DNA from: Paracoccaceae bacterium
GTDB taxonomy: Bacteria > Pseudomonadota > Alphaproteobacteria > Rhodobacterales > Rhodobacteraceae
Assembly (NCBI GenBank): GCA_026989055.1
Contig: JALSKC010000026.1
Coordinates: 1-64,000 of the forward strand
Direction of reading: 5' to 3'
DNA length: 64,000 nucleotides
Shown here: positions 41,983 through 51,127 of the stretch, piece after piece
Layout: each line of letters begins with the position of its first letter
Numbering within the stretch: the stretch's first letter is position 1
Program-made: the position numbers and the translations under genes
Notes under the pieces: generated by a model
Told to the model about the DNA's origin: nothing
What the model saw: the letters and a program-made list of their open reading frames with translations, nothing else
Database searches by the model: none

Positions 41983-42291
41983 CAGCCTGCCCGCTTCGCC
42001 GCGCCCCGCATCGACCGGAACCACGCACGGCCCCGGCACGACCCGCCCGGACCGGCGCCTGCCCCGCCCTGCCGCGACATGCCCTGGAGCATGTCGCAGG
42101 TGATCGGATTCGGCGCGACACGCGACAGCGGGCAGGTAAGTGCCTGGACGGACGCGAATGCGCCCGCCCTCACGCTGGAGCCGCCACGCCGGAAACGCGC
42201 CTGCGGCACGACGGGCGACGCATGGGGCGGGCGCATGGGGCGGACCGCTGGCGCGACCCGGCGAAGCAGGGGCGACCCGGCGCAGCGCTCC
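41983..42291. other. Gap between galE and the phosphate-binding/OmpA gene
   Basis: A 309-bp stretch between convergent genes. Apart from the hairpin at 42074-42097 nothing is recognised. Confidence 0.5.
42074..42097. repeat. Perfect 9-bp palindrome with 6-nt loop
   Basis: GCGACATGC (42074-42082) and GCATGTCGC (42089-42097) are perfect inverted repeats around CCTGGA. It lies in the gap between convergent genes and may serve as a bidirectional terminator. No T run accompanies it. Confidence 0.6.
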
Positions 42292-43851
42292 CTAGCGGAT
42301 CCAGACCTCGACCCGCCGGTTCGTCCGCCGCCCCCAGGCGGTATCATCGCAGGCCAGGGGCATCGCCTCGCCGAAGCCCTCCGCCCGCAGCTCCACCCGC
42401 GCCGGGTCGGCCGTGGCCGCGGCTTCGCGCACCGCGTCGCGGACCGATGCCGCGCGCTGGCGCGACAGCTGCCGGTTGTTCCCGGCCGACCCCGTGCCGT
42501 CGCTGAACCCTGCGAACAGAAGGTCGCGCCCGCCGAGCGTTCCGCTTTCCAGCGCCCGGGCCAGCAGCGCGATGTCGGCACGGGAGCGCGCGCCAAGCCG
42601 GGCCGAACCGTCCTCGAAACGGAACGTGACCGACAGCCTGCGCCGCCCCTCCAGCTCTTCCACCAGGCGTTTCAGCTCTTCCAGGGCGGTTTCCCCGCCC
42701 GCGGCGCGGATCGCATTGGCCAGCCGGTGCCCCTGCCGCGAAAGCGGAATCCGCGAAAACCCCTGATCCACGAACCCGGCCCGCAGGATCGCCTCCCCGG
42801 CAGCGGGCGTGGCGAGAAACCGCAGGAACTCGCGCCCGACGGCCGGAAGCCGGATGCTGCCGGTATAGAAGAACAGCGGAACGGTCAGCGGATAGTCACC
42901 CGATTTGAGCGCCTCCGGGCTCGGCGCGGCGCGAAAGCCGCACCCCCCGCTCAACAGCAGCACCCGGCCATCCCCGGATGCCGAGCGCAGGGTCAGCCCG
43001 AGGGCCAGCGGGTTGCGCCCGACCGCATGCGCCAGCTCCCGGGGGTTCTCGAAATACCTGACCCGCCCTGCCGGGCGCAGCCCCTCCGGCTGCATGATCC
43101 GCCGCTCGAACACCCGCAGCACCCCGGCATCCGCGGCTGGCAGGAAAGGGTCGATCGGGGCATCCGCCCCCCCGAGCGGGCGCCAGCTGTCCAGCGCGCC
43201 GGCGAAGATCCGCGCCAGCTGCCCGGGCGAGACCTCCCGCACCGGATTGCGCGGCGACACCACCGCCACCAGCGCATCGAGCGCCACGACCCGGTTCTGC
43301 GCCGGCGCGGACAGCCGGCCCAGCCCCGCTTCGGCGGCAAGCACATCCTCCTCCGCAGAGACCGGGCGGGCGGACAGCGCGACATCCGCCTCGCGGGCCA
43401 CAAGCGCGGCGATCCCTTCATCGCTGTCGGTCGCCCGCACCAGGAACCGCGCCACCGGGGTGCCGTCTTCGGGATCGCTCAGCACGAACAGGACGCCGGC
43501 GCCTTCCTCCTCGCGGCGGCTCAGCCGGTAGCCCTGCCGCTCGGCGAATGCCTCCAACAGGGGTGGCAGCAGGAAGCGCGCCATCGACGCCGCCCCCGAG
43601 AAGGTGAGCTCGGCCACATAGGCCTCCAGATCCGGGCAGCCGGGCCCGGCGCAGCGCACGGCAGAGCCGTCAACCGTCAGGGTGCCGAATTCCGTCCGGA
43701 CCCGGTAGAACTCGCCGTCATAACGCAGCAGCGTGCCGGTGATTTCAACCGAGCCGTCGCGGGCGCTGAGCGTGACATCCTGGGCGACAAGAGGTGCCCA
43801 AGGCCATGTCGCCGCAAATGCGGCGGCAAGAGCGGCGCGCAACCACCTCAT
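42292..43851 (-). CDS. Periplasmic phosphate-binding-like protein fused to an OmpA domain
   Basis: A 519-residue protein. A signal peptide (about 1-23, ending LVAQ) is followed by a short N-terminal domain (25-75), a periplasmic-binding-protein domain of the PstS type (about 80-355; LTFSGAASMARFLLPPLLEAFAER, NPVREVSPGQLARIFAGALDSW, GDYPLTVPLFFY) and a C-terminal OmpA-type peptidoglycan-binding domain (about 395-519; FSDGTGSAGNNRQLSRQRAASV, ending NRRVEVWIR). The fusion would fix a ligand sensor to the cell wall. No ABC transporter genes are adjacent. It lies 15 bp downstream of the unknown anchored protein gene. Ligand unknown. Confidence 0.8.
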   Translation of the reverse strand: MRWLRAALAAAFAATWPWAPLVAQDVTLSARDGSVEITGTLLRYDGEFYRVRTEFGTLTVDGSAVRCAGPGCPDLEAYVAELTFSGAASMARFLLPPLLEAFAERQGYRLSRREEEGAGVLFVLSDPEDGTPVARFLVRATDSDEGIAALVAREADVALSARPVSAEEDVLAAEAGLGRLSAPAQNRVVALDALVAVVSPRNPVREVSPGQLARIFAGALDSWRPLGGADAPIDPFLPAADAGVLRVFERRIMQPEGLRPAGRVRYFENPRELAHAVGRNPLALGLTLRSASGDGRVLLLSGGCGFRAAPSPEALKSGDYPLTVPLFFYTGSIRLPAVGREFLRFLATPAAGEAILRAGFVDQGFSRIPLSRQGHRLANAIRAAGGETALEELKRLVEELEGRRRLSVTFRFEDGSARLGARSRADIALLARALESGTLGGRDLLFAGFSDGTGSAGNNRQLSRQRAASVRDAVREAAATADPARVELRAEGFGEAMPLACDDTAWGRRTNRRVEVWIR

Positions 43852-43866
43852 CCCGATACCTTCCGA

Positions 43867-44844
43867 TCACTCTCGGTTGCGTGCGATCTTCAGGTCCCGG
43901 AACAGATTCTGCAACTGGATATATCCGGCCTCCTCACCGCATTCCGGCAGGGCGAATCTGACCTCCATGCCCTGCGGCGGGCCACCGGCCGGGACCTGAA
44001 GCGCGCTCATCGCATAGGCGCGCCCGCAGCTTTGCGGGGTCAGCGCCGCCTCGGCCAGCACCCGGACCGAACCTTCCCCCTCGCCCCGGGCCCGGGGGAA
44101 GGAATAGACCAGGGCCAGCTCCGGGTTCTCGATATCGGGGTTGCCCAGGCGTGTCAGAACCCCCCCGGCGACGGTCGGGACATCTGCCGCCTCGGCCCGG
44201 GCATGGCCGGAACCCCCGGATCCGGCGCCGGCTTCGAGGGCGTGGAGGGCCAGCGCCGGCGGCCCGCTCCATGCGATCGCCACCCGTTCGTATGCGTCCG
44301 CCCCGGCGACATCCGGGGCCCGCACCTGCAGCCCGGCTCCGTCGGCCAGTTCCGCCCGGAACACCGCCGCCGGATCGAGCAGCGGAACCTCCACGGAAAG
44401 CCGGCCTGCCGAATCGGTCAGTTCCGCAAAGCGCAGCCCGGCATGCGAAAGCACCACGCGCCGGCCCGCATGGCAGGGTGCCGAAAGCGTCAGTCGGACC
44501 ATCGCTCCCGGCGCCGGCACCGCCTCCAGCCCCGGGGCGCAGCCGCCGGCGAAGGTCGGCCCCGGCAAGCCGTCTTCCGCCCCAAAGGCCCCGCCCGGAA
44601 GGCCGGCCGGAACCAGCCGGGACGGGGCGGGGCGCGCGGGCCGGGAACTGCTCCCGGGCAGCGTGATCGCATCATCGAGCAGGATCGCGGGCAGCGGGCG
44701 CGGACGGGGCGGGGCCGGCCAGGTTTCCACATGCGCCTGCGGCGCGCGGGCCGCCTTCGCCCCGCCATTGCGGGCGACATACCCGGCCGCCGCGACGATG
44801 CCGATCGCGGCAATCAGGAAAACCAGCCGGGTTCTACCGCGCAT
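43867..44844 (-). CDS. Membrane-anchored protein of unknown function
   Basis: A 325-residue protein with one N-terminal membrane segment (about 5-22, LVFLIAAIGIVAAAGYVA) and a Pro/Ala-rich linker, then a soluble region rich in small residues with a few cysteines (GGCAPGLEA, LSAPCHAG, PQSCGRAY, LPECGEEAG). I recognise no conserved family. The ATG at 44844 has GAGG 5 nt upstream. It is upstream of, and probably co-transcribed with, the PstS-like/OmpA gene, so the two may act together in the envelope. Confidence 0.65.
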   Translation of the reverse strand: MRGRTRLVFLIAAIGIVAAAGYVARNGGAKAARAPQAHVETWPAPPRPRPLPAILLDDAITLPGSSSRPARPAPSRLVPAGLPGGAFGAEDGLPGPTFAGGCAPGLEAVPAPGAMVRLTLSAPCHAGRRVVLSHAGLRFAELTDSAGRLSVEVPLLDPAAVFRAELADGAGLQVRAPDVAGADAYERVAIAWSGPPALALHALEAGAGSGGSGHARAEAADVPTVAGGVLTRLGNPDIENPELALVYSFPRARGEGEGSVRVLAEAALTPQSCGRAYAMSALQVPAGGPPQGMEVRFALPECGEEAGYIQLQNLFRDLKIARNRE

Positions 44845-45122
44845 CGATACCTCGCCGAATTGCCGTTTCAGAGGGTCCGGCATCGGTTCTGGCACCGGAT
44901 TCTGCCGATCATGTGGCCAAAACTGGCCTCTTCCGGCCCCGGTGCAGCAATTTCAGCGACAATTCTAACGATCCGGGAAGGCAGGGCGGCCCCGGTTTCC
45001 GGCGCACCTGCCGGCACCGCGCGCCCGGGCTTGCCGTCCCCGGACGACCCGATGCCAGCGCACCTGCCGGCAAGGCGTCACGTCACTTGCCGGGGCAGGC
45101 GCGGCTCCTGCCCCGCCGGGCC

Positions 45123-47837
45123 TCAGACGAGCCGCCCGTGGCAGTGCTTGAACTTCTTGCCCGAGCCGCAGGGGCAGCGATCGTTCCGGCCCGGATTGCC
45201 CCAGGTGGAGGGGTCGCCTTCATCGAAGCCGGGCCGGGCATCGGCGGCGGATGCGGGTGCCGGTGCGCCTCCCGCAGGAACGGCGGCGGCCGCCGCGCGC
45301 TGCATGGCCGCCTGGCGGGCCGCGATCTGGCGCAGCATCTCTTCCTGCTCTTCCGGCGTCATCGGGCGGACCCGGGCGAGCTTGCCGGTCACATCCTCGC
45401 GCAGGGAATCGAGCATCCCCTCGAACAGCTGGAACGCCTCGCTCTTGTATTCGTTCAGCGGGTCGCGCTGGGCATAGCCGCGAAAGCCCACCACCGAACG
45501 CAGATGCTCCAGCTTCAGCAGGTGTTCGCGCCACTTCTCGTCGATGGTCTGCAGCAGGAACTGCTTCTCGATGCTGCGCATGGTCTCGGCGCCGAAGGCC
45601 ACGGCCTTTTCTGCCATCATCCTGTCGGAGGCCTCATACAGCCTTTCGCGGATGGCCTCGTCATCCACCCCTTCCTCGGCCGCCCATTCGACCACCGGCA
45701 CATCCACCCCCAGCCGCTCCAGCACGGCGGCATACAGGCCTTCGGCGTCCCACTGCTCGGGGTAGCTGTTTTCCGGGATGTGACGATCGACCAGATCGTC
45801 TATCACCTGGTGGCGCATGTCCTCGACGATCCCGGAGAGATCTCCCGATTCCATGATCTCCCGCCGCTGGGCGAAGATCACCTTGCGCTGCTCGTTCATC
45901 ACGTCATCGAACTTCAGCAGCTGCTTGCGGATGTCGAAGTTGCGCCCCTCGACCTTGGCCTGGGCCTTTTCCAGGGACTTGTTCACCCAGGGGTGGACGA
46001 TCGCCTCTCCCTCCTTCATCCCCAGCTTCCCGAGCACCGCATCCAGCCGGTCCGAGCCGAAGATGCGCATCAGGTCGTCCTCGAGCGACAGGAAGAAGGA
46101 CGAACGCCCCGGGTCGCCCTGCCGCCCCGAACGGCCGCGCAGCTGGTTGTCGATGCGGCGGCTTTCATGCCGCTCGGTCCCCAGGACGTAGAGCCCGCCG
46201 GCCTCCAGCACCTTCTGCCGTTCCTCGGCGTGCTCGGCCTCGATCCGCCGGCGGATTTCCTCCGGGTCGGCGTCCGGTTCGGCCGACAGCGCTTCCAGGA
46301 CCTTCATTTCCACGTTGCCGCCGAGCTGGATGTCGGTGCCGCGCCCGGCCATGTTGGTGGCGATGGTCACCGCGCCGAAGCGGCCGGCCTCGGCCACGAT
46401 CTGCGCTTCCCTTTCATGCTGGCGGGCGTTCAGGACGTTATGGGGAATTCCCGCCTTCTTCAGCAGGCCGGACAGGTATTCGGACTTCTCGATCGAAGTC
46501 GTCCCGACAAGCACCGGCTGCCCCTTTTCATGTGCCCGGCCGATCTCTTCCACGATCGCCCGGTATTTCTCGGCCGCCGTCCGATAGACCTGATCATGCT
46601 CGTCCACCCTGGCAACGGGGCGGTTGGTGGGCACCTCGACCACCCCGAGGCCGTAGATTTCCATGAATTCCTCGGCCTCGGTGGCGGCGGTGCCGGTCAT
46701 CCCGGCGAGCTTGTCATAGAGGCGGAAGTAGTTCTGGAAGGTCACCGAGGCCAGGGTGACGTTCTCGGGCTGGATCGGCACGCCTTCCTTGGCCTCGATC
46801 GCCTGGTGCAACCCCTCGGACAGGCGCCGGCCGGGCATCATCCGGCCGGTGAATTCGTCGATCAGGACGACCTCGCCATCCTTCACGATATAGTCCTTGT
46901 CCTTCTGGAACAGCTTGTGCGCACGCAGGCCCTGGTTCACGTGGTGGACGATGGTGGTCGATTCCGGATCATAGAGCGATTGCCCCTCGGGCAGGATCCC
47001 GGCCTCGTGCAGCCGCCGCTCCAGAAACTCGTTGCCCTCGTCGGTATAGGTGACGTTGCGGGTCTTCTCGTCGATGCTGAAATGCTCTTCGTCCAGCTCG
47101 GGGATCAGCCTGTCGATGGTGATGTAGAGTTCGGAACGGTCCTGGGCCGGGCCGGAAATGATGAGCGGCGTGCGCGCCTCGTCGATCAGGATGCTGTCCA
47201 CCTCGTCCACGATCGCGAAGTTGTGATGGCGCTGGTTGATGTCCTTCAGCTCGGACTTCATGTTGTCGCGCAGATAGTCGAAGCCGAGCTCGTTGTTGGT
47301 GGCGTAGGTCACATCGGCGGCATAGGCCGCGCGCTTTTCCTCCTCGGGCTGCTGCGGATAGACGACCCCGGTGGTCAGCCCCAGCGCGGAATAGACCTTG
47401 CCCATCCACTCGGCATCGCGCCGCGCCAGGTAATCGTTCACGGTGACGATATGAACGCCCCTGCCCGTCAGCGCGTTCAGATAGGCCGGGAAGGTGGCCA
47501 CCAGGGTCTTGCCCTCGCCGGTCTTCATTTCGGCGATCTTCCCCTGATGCAGGAAGATGCCGCCCATGAGCTGCACGTCGAAGGCCCGCAGCCCCAGCGC
47601 CCGGCGCGCCGCCTCGCGGCAGTTGGCGAAGGCCTCGGGCAGCAGGTCGGCCAGATCCGCTCCCCCCTGCGCCCGCCGGCGCAGGTCTTCCGTCCGGGCC
47701 CGGATCTCCTCATCCGAGAGCTTCTCGAATTCCGGCTCGAGCGCGTTGATTCTCTCGACAACGGGGCGGATCGCCTTGATCAGGCGGTCGTTCGGGGTGC
47801 CAAATACCTTCCTGGCAAGCGTTCCTAAACCCAGCAT
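45123..47837 (-). CDS. secA: Protein translocase ATPase SecA
   Basis: A 904-residue motor that drives Sec-dependent export. Walker A MKTGEGKT lies at 104-111 and the DEAD-type Walker [10 protein letters not shown] about a hundred residues on; the C-terminus carries the zinc site [14 protein letters not shown]. Length is standard. The ATG at 47837 has GGAG 6 nt upstream; the frame is open much further upstream but that part has no SecA homology. A strong promoter lies about 125 bp upstream. Confidence 0.98.
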   Translation of the reverse strand: MLGLGTLARKVFGTPNDRLIKAIRPVVERINALEPEFEKLSDEEIRARTEDLRRRAQGGADLADLLPEAFANCREAARRALGLRAFDVQLMGGIFLHQGKIAEMKTGEGKTLVATFPAYLNALTGRGVHIVTVNDYLARRDAEWMGKVYSALGLTTGVVYPQQPEEEKRAAYAADVTYATNNELGFDYLRDNMKSELKDINQRHHNFAIVDEVDSILIDEARTPLIISGPAQDRSELYITIDRLIPELDEEHFSIDEKTRNVTYTDEGNEFLERRLHEAGILPEGQSLYDPESTTIVHHVNQGLRAHKLFQKDKDYIVKDGEVVLIDEFTGRMMPGRRLSEGLHQAIEAKEGVPIQPENVTLASVTFQNYFRLYDKLAGMTGTAATEAEEFMEIYGLGVVEVPTNRPVARVDEHDQVYRTAAEKYRAIVEEIGRAHEKGQPVLVGTTSIEKSEYLSGLLKKAGIPHNVLNARQHEREAQIVAEAGRFGAVTIATNMAGRGTDIQLGGNVEMKVLEALSAEPDADPEEIRRRIEAEHAEERQKVLEAGGLYVLGTERHESRRIDNQLRGRSGRQGDPGRSSFFLSLEDDLMRIFGSDRLDAVLGKLGMKEGEAIVHPWVNKSLEKAQAKVEGRNFDIRKQLLKFDDVMNEQRKVIFAQRREIMESGDLSGIVEDMRHQVIDDLVDRHIPENSYPEQWDAEGLYAAVLERLGVDVPVVEWAAEEGVDDEAIRERLYEASDRMMAEKAVAFGAETMRSIEKQFLLQTIDEKWREHLLKLEHLRSVVGFRGYAQRDPLNEYKSEAFQLFEGMLDSLREDVTGKLARVRPMTPEEQEEMLRQIAARQAAMQRAAAAAVPAGGAPAPASAADARPGFDEGDPSTWGNPGRNDRCPCGSGKKFKHCHGRLV

Positions 47838-47961
47838 CTGCTCTCCGCCTGAACCATGTTGCGCCCCGCCTGGCGACGGGCCCTTGCTGGCAACGGGCTC
47901 TTGTCGATCTCCGCTGCGCACCATAGAAGGGCGAGAACGACAGCCTCCCGGGCCCTCAGGC

Positions 47962-47990
47962 GATGTAAGGGTCTGCCCTGATGGTGTCAA
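47962..47990 (-). promoter_or_regulatory. Promoter of secA
   Basis: On the minus strand a consensus -35 TTGACA (47990-47985), a 17-nt spacer and TACATC (47967-47962). The -35 is perfect, while the -10 is weaker (3 of 6). It gives a leader of about 120 nt before the secA ATG. Confidence 0.55.
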
Positions 47991-48027
47991 TGTCGCGCAA
48001 TCGGGGGGCAGCAGCAAGGAGTAGACG

Positions 48028-48873
48028 ATGCCCAGAGCCACCCACGCAGTTGCCGGCCTGCTGATTGCCGCCGCGTTCGCCTCCCCGGCGCTCTCGCAGG
48101 AAGTGTCGGCGCAGACCGTTGTCGCCACCGTGAACGGAACCGAGATCACCGTCGGCCACCTGATCCTGATGCGCCGGAACCTGCCCCAGCAGTATCAGGC
48201 GCTCCCCGACGAGGTTCTGTTCGACGCGATGATGGATCAGGCGATCAACCAGACCGTCCTGGCCCAGACCGTTTCCGCGCCGCCGCTTTCGGTGCGGCTG
48301 CAGCTGGAAAACGAGCGCCGGGCGCTGCTGGCGGGCGCGGCGATCCAGACGCTGGTGAGCGAGGCGCTCACCGAAGAGGCGATCCGGACCGCCTACGAGG
48401 AACGCTTCGCCAATGCCGCGCCGGAAACCGAGTACAATGCGGCGCATATCCTCGTGGCCACCGAGGAAGAGGCGCTGGAGCTGATCGAGGCGCTGGAAGG
48501 CGGTGCGGATTTCGCCGAACTCGCCCGGGAGCGCTCCACGGGTCCCTCGGGGCCCAACGGGGGCGCGCTCGGCTGGTTCGGAACCGGCATGATGGTCAAG
48601 CCGTTCGAGGACGCCGTGCGGGCGCTGGAACCCGGCCAGATCTCGCCCCCCGTCCAGACCCAGTTCGGCTGGCACGTGATCCGGCTGAACGAGACCCGGC
48701 TGAAGGACGCTCCGCCTCTTGAAGAGGTGCGCGGCGAGATCATCGACGAGCTCCAGGCCGACATCCTCCGCCGGCTGCTCGACGATCTGACCGGCAAGGC
48801 CGACATCCGGCGCCTCGAGGTGCCCGGTTTCGGCCCCGAAACCCTGCGCAACGACGCGCTCCTGGAAGACTGA
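48028..48873 (+). CDS. Parvulin-type peptidyl-prolyl isomerase
   Basis: A 281-residue periplasmic protein with a signal peptide (about 1-23, ending PALSQ), a SurA/PpiC-like N-terminal region and a parvulin domain (about 133-225; [47 protein letters not shown] ... [14 protein letters not shown]). It helps fold exported proteins, which fits its position beside secA. GGAG lies 6 nt before the ATG. It diverges from secA; argJ follows 18 bp downstream. Confidence 0.9.
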   Translation: MPRATHAVAGLLIAAAFASPALSQEVSAQTVVATVNGTEITVGHLILMRRNLPQQYQALPDEVLFDAMMDQAINQTVLAQTVSAPPLSVRLQLENERRALLAGAAIQTLVSEALTEEAIRTAYEERFANAAPETEYNAAHILVATEEEALELIEALEGGADFAELARERSTGPSGPNGGALGWFGTGMMVKPFEDAVRALEPGQISPPVQTQFGWHVIRLNETRLKDAPPLEEVRGEIIDELQADILRRLLDDLTGKADIRRLEVPGFGPETLRNDALLED

Positions 48874-48891
48874 ACGCGGCGGCGGGCCGGC

Positions 48892-50145
48892 ATGAACCCG
48901 AACGCTCCCCGGAAATCGCCCCTGGCGCCGGAAACCGAGCTCGAAGGCCTGCTGCCCGTGCCCGGCGCGCGCTTTGCCAGCGCCGCGGCGGGGATCAGAT
49001 ACCACGGCCGGGATGATGTCATGCTCGCCGAGCTGGCAGCGGGCAGCACCGTGGCCGGGGTCTTTACCCGCTCGGCCACGCGCTCGGCGGCGGTGCTGGA
49101 CTGCCAGGCCAAGATCGCCGCCCCGGCCGGAAGCGGCAAGGCCGCGATCCTGATCAACTCGGGCAATGCGAACGCCTTCACCGGCGCCCGCGGCACCGAG
49201 GCCGTCTCGACCATCTGCCGGGCGCTGGCCAGGCGCCTGGATCTGTCCGAAAGCCGGGTCTTCACCGCCTCGACCGGGGTGATCGGCGAACCGCTCCCCC
49301 ACGGCCGGATCACCGCGGTGCTGGATGCGCTGGCCGACGGCCTGTCCGAAGCGAACCAGCCCGCCGCGGCGCGCGCGATCATGACCACGGACACCTTCGC
49401 CAAGGGCGCCGGGCGCCGGCTGGAGCTGGGCGGCGCACAGGTCACGGTCTCGGGTTTTGCCAAGGGTTCGGGCATGATCGCCCCGGACATGGCCACGATG
49501 CTGGCCTGCATCTTCACCGACGCAAGGGTGGCCCGGCCGTTCCTGCAGGAGATGCTTTCCGAACTCGCGGCGCAGACGTTCAACTGCATCACGGTGGACA
49601 GCGACACCTCGACCTCGGACAGCGTGCTGCTCTGCGCCACCGGCCAGGCCGGCGGCGCGTCGCTGCGCGGCCCGGACGACCCCGGCGCCGTGCACTTGCG
49701 CGCCGCCCTGCACGAGGTGATGCTGAGCCTCGCCCATCAGATCGTGATGGACGGCGAGGGTGCAAGCAAGTTCGTGGAAATCCGCGCCACCGGAGCGGCC
49801 TCGGACGCCGATGCGCGCCGGGTGGCACTGGCGATCGCCAATTCGCCGCTGGTCAAGACGGCCATCGCCGGCGAGGATCCGAACTGGGGCCGCATCGTCA
49901 TGGCCGTCGGCAAGGCCGGCGCCAGGGCCGAACGGGACCGGCTCAGCATTCGCTTCGGGGACATCCTGGTTGCGGAAAACGGCTGGGTCGCGCCGGGCTA
50001 CCGCGAGGAAGAAGGCGCCGGATACATGAAGAACGACCGGCTGACCATCACGGTCGATCTCGGGCTCGGGCCGGGGCGGGCCACGATCTGGACCTGCGAT
50101 CTCACGGCCCGCTACATCGAAATCAACGCGGACTACCGCTCATGA
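48892..50145 (+). CDS. argJ: Bifunctional glutamate N-acetyltransferase / amino-acid acetyltransferase ArgJ
   Basis: A 417-residue enzyme of arginine biosynthesis that transfers the acetyl group of N-acetylornithine to glutamate, so recycling acetyl. It is made as a precursor that cleaves itself before the Thr of the conserved [16 protein letters not shown] stretch into alpha and beta chains. [10 protein letters not shown] is also typical. The cleavage Thr and the preceding Ala are both present. The frame includes the full family length; mutT follows 7 bp later. Confidence 0.96.
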   Translation: MNPNAPRKSPLAPETELEGLLPVPGARFASAAAGIRYHGRDDVMLAELAAGSTVAGVFTRSATRSAAVLDCQAKIAAPAGSGKAAILINSGNANAFTGARGTEAVSTICRALARRLDLSESRVFTASTGVIGEPLPHGRITAVLDALADGLSEANQPAAARAIMTTDTFAKGAGRRLELGGAQVTVSGFAKGSGMIAPDMATMLACIFTDARVARPFLQEMLSELAAQTFNCITVDSDTSTSDSVLLCATGQAGGASLRGPDDPGAVHLRAALHEVMLSLAHQIVMDGEGASKFVEIRATGAASDADARRVALAIANSPLVKTAIAGEDPNWGRIVMAVGKAGARAERDRLSIRFGDILVAENGWVAPGYREEEGAGYMKNDRLTITVDLGLGPGRATIWTCDLTARYIEINADYRS

Positions 50146-50152
50146 GGCGCCG

Positions 50153-50551
50153 GTGAGGATCGTGCTGGTTTCCGCGGTGGCCCTGGTGGACAGGGACGGG
50201 CGGGTCCTGCTCGCGCAGCGCCCCGCGGGCAGGCACATGGCCGGCCTCTGGGAGTTTCCCGGCGGCAAGGTCGAACCCGGCGAGACCCCCGAAGCGGCCC
50301 TGATCCGCGAACTGCGCGAAGAGCTCGGCATCGATACCTGGCAGAGCTGCCTGGCGCCGCTGAGCTTCGCCAGCCACGGCTACGACGACTTCCACCTGCT
50401 GATGCCGCTGTTCGTCTGCCGCAAGTGGAAGGGCATCGCCCGCCCCGCCGAAGGCCAGAAGCTGGCATGGGTGGCGGCACGGGATCTGGCCCGCTACCCG
50501 ATGCCGCCGGCCGACGCGCCGCTGATCCCCGCCCTGCGCGAGCTGCTCTGA
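50153..50551 (+). CDS. mutT: Nudix hydrolase MutT, 8-oxo-dGTP diphosphatase
   Basis: A 132-residue Nudix protein. The Nudix box [23 protein letters not shown] is complete with its REL-REE core. MutT clears oxidised dGTP from the nucleotide pool; related Nudix enzymes with other substrates cannot be excluded. The start is GTG at 50153, seven bases after the argJ stop codon. Confidence 0.92.
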   Translation: MRIVLVSAVALVDRDGRVLLAQRPAGRHMAGLWEFPGGKVEPGETPEAALIRELREELGIDTWQSCLAPLSFASHGYDDFHLLMPLFVCRKWKGIARPAEGQKLAWVAARDLARYPMPPADAPLIPALRELL

Positions 50552-50640
50552 ACCCGACCGGCCCCGCCGACCGTGCGAAACCGGCGGAAGCCCGGCGCCG
50601 GCAACGAAAACTCTACCTATAGGCGAAAAGTCGCGCATTT

Positions 50641-50677
50641 CGGAAACAGCGCAGATCATGCTCGCATTCTGTTTCCG
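50641..50677 (+). repeat. 9-bp inverted repeat upstream of the short ORF
   Basis: CGGAAACAG (50641-50649) and CTGTTTCCG (50669-50677) are perfect inverted repeats 19 nt apart. It sits 47 bp before the short ORF at 50724 and could be an operator or an mRNA hairpin. Confidence 0.6.
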
Positions 50678-50723
50678 TTTCCTTCAGAAAGAGAGCATCT
50701 GGGAACTTGGGGGATGAGTTTCT

Positions 50724-50861
50724 ATGCTTCGGACAATCTTGCTGGGCAGCTGCGTTTACGTTCAGGGCGTCTTCGTGCGCAGGCTGGATGACGGGCGGAT
50801 CATGGTGCGGGTCGGCGAACGGCTGTTCCAGGGGGCGCCGGTTTCTCCTGCGGGTTCCTGA
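50724..50861 (+). CDS. Short ORF, 45-residue hypothetical protein
   Basis: An ATG at 50724 opens a 45-codon frame ending at TGA 50859-50861. The product begins MLRTILLGSCVYVQGVFVRR and ends FQGAPVSPAGS. It has a hydrophobic N-terminus, then a basic stretch LDDGRIMVRVGERLF, and no known domain. A purine-rich GATGAG lies about 5 nt upstream. I think I have seen related short proteins annotated as hypothetical in Rhodobacteraceae, but cannot verify it here. The AT-rich, palindrome-bearing upstream region supports a real gene. Confidence 0.5.
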   Translation: MLRTILLGSCVYVQGVFVRRLDDGRIMVRVGERLFQGAPVSPAGS

Positions 50862-51083
50862 AGCCGGACGCCCGCCGTCGCCGCAGCGCCGCCGACAGGC
50901 GGAGCGACGGCAGGTCAGGGAACGGATCGCAGAACAGCAGACAGGCGGGAAGCGAGCAGGGACAGGGGGGCAGGTGCAGCGCATCCGCCCCCTTTGTCGC
51001 CCCCTTCGCCGTGCCGGCGCCGACCTGTCGCTGGTGCCGACCGGTCCGCCGGTTCCGCGCCAGGTTTCCCGCGCCTCGCCGGC

Positions 51084-51123
51084 CCTCACCGGCACCCCCT
51101 CACCGGCACCCCCTCACCGGCAA
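51084..51123. repeat. 14-bp tandem repeat next to infB stop
   Basis: The unit CCTCACCGGCACCC occurs at 51084-51097 and 51098-51111 and, shortened, at 51112-51123, just 4 bp before the infB stop codon at 51128-51130. Not in a coding frame I can assign. Confidence 0.75.
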
Positions 51124-51127
51124 CGGC

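Larger units (their letters stand above)
50552..51127. other. Region between mutT and infB
   Basis: A 576-bp convergent-gene gap. It contains a 9-bp inverted repeat at 50641-50677, a 45-codon ORF (50724-50861) and a tandem repeat at 51084-51123. The part from 50610 to 50710 is notably richer in A and T than its neighbours, suggesting a promoter. Confidence 0.5.
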
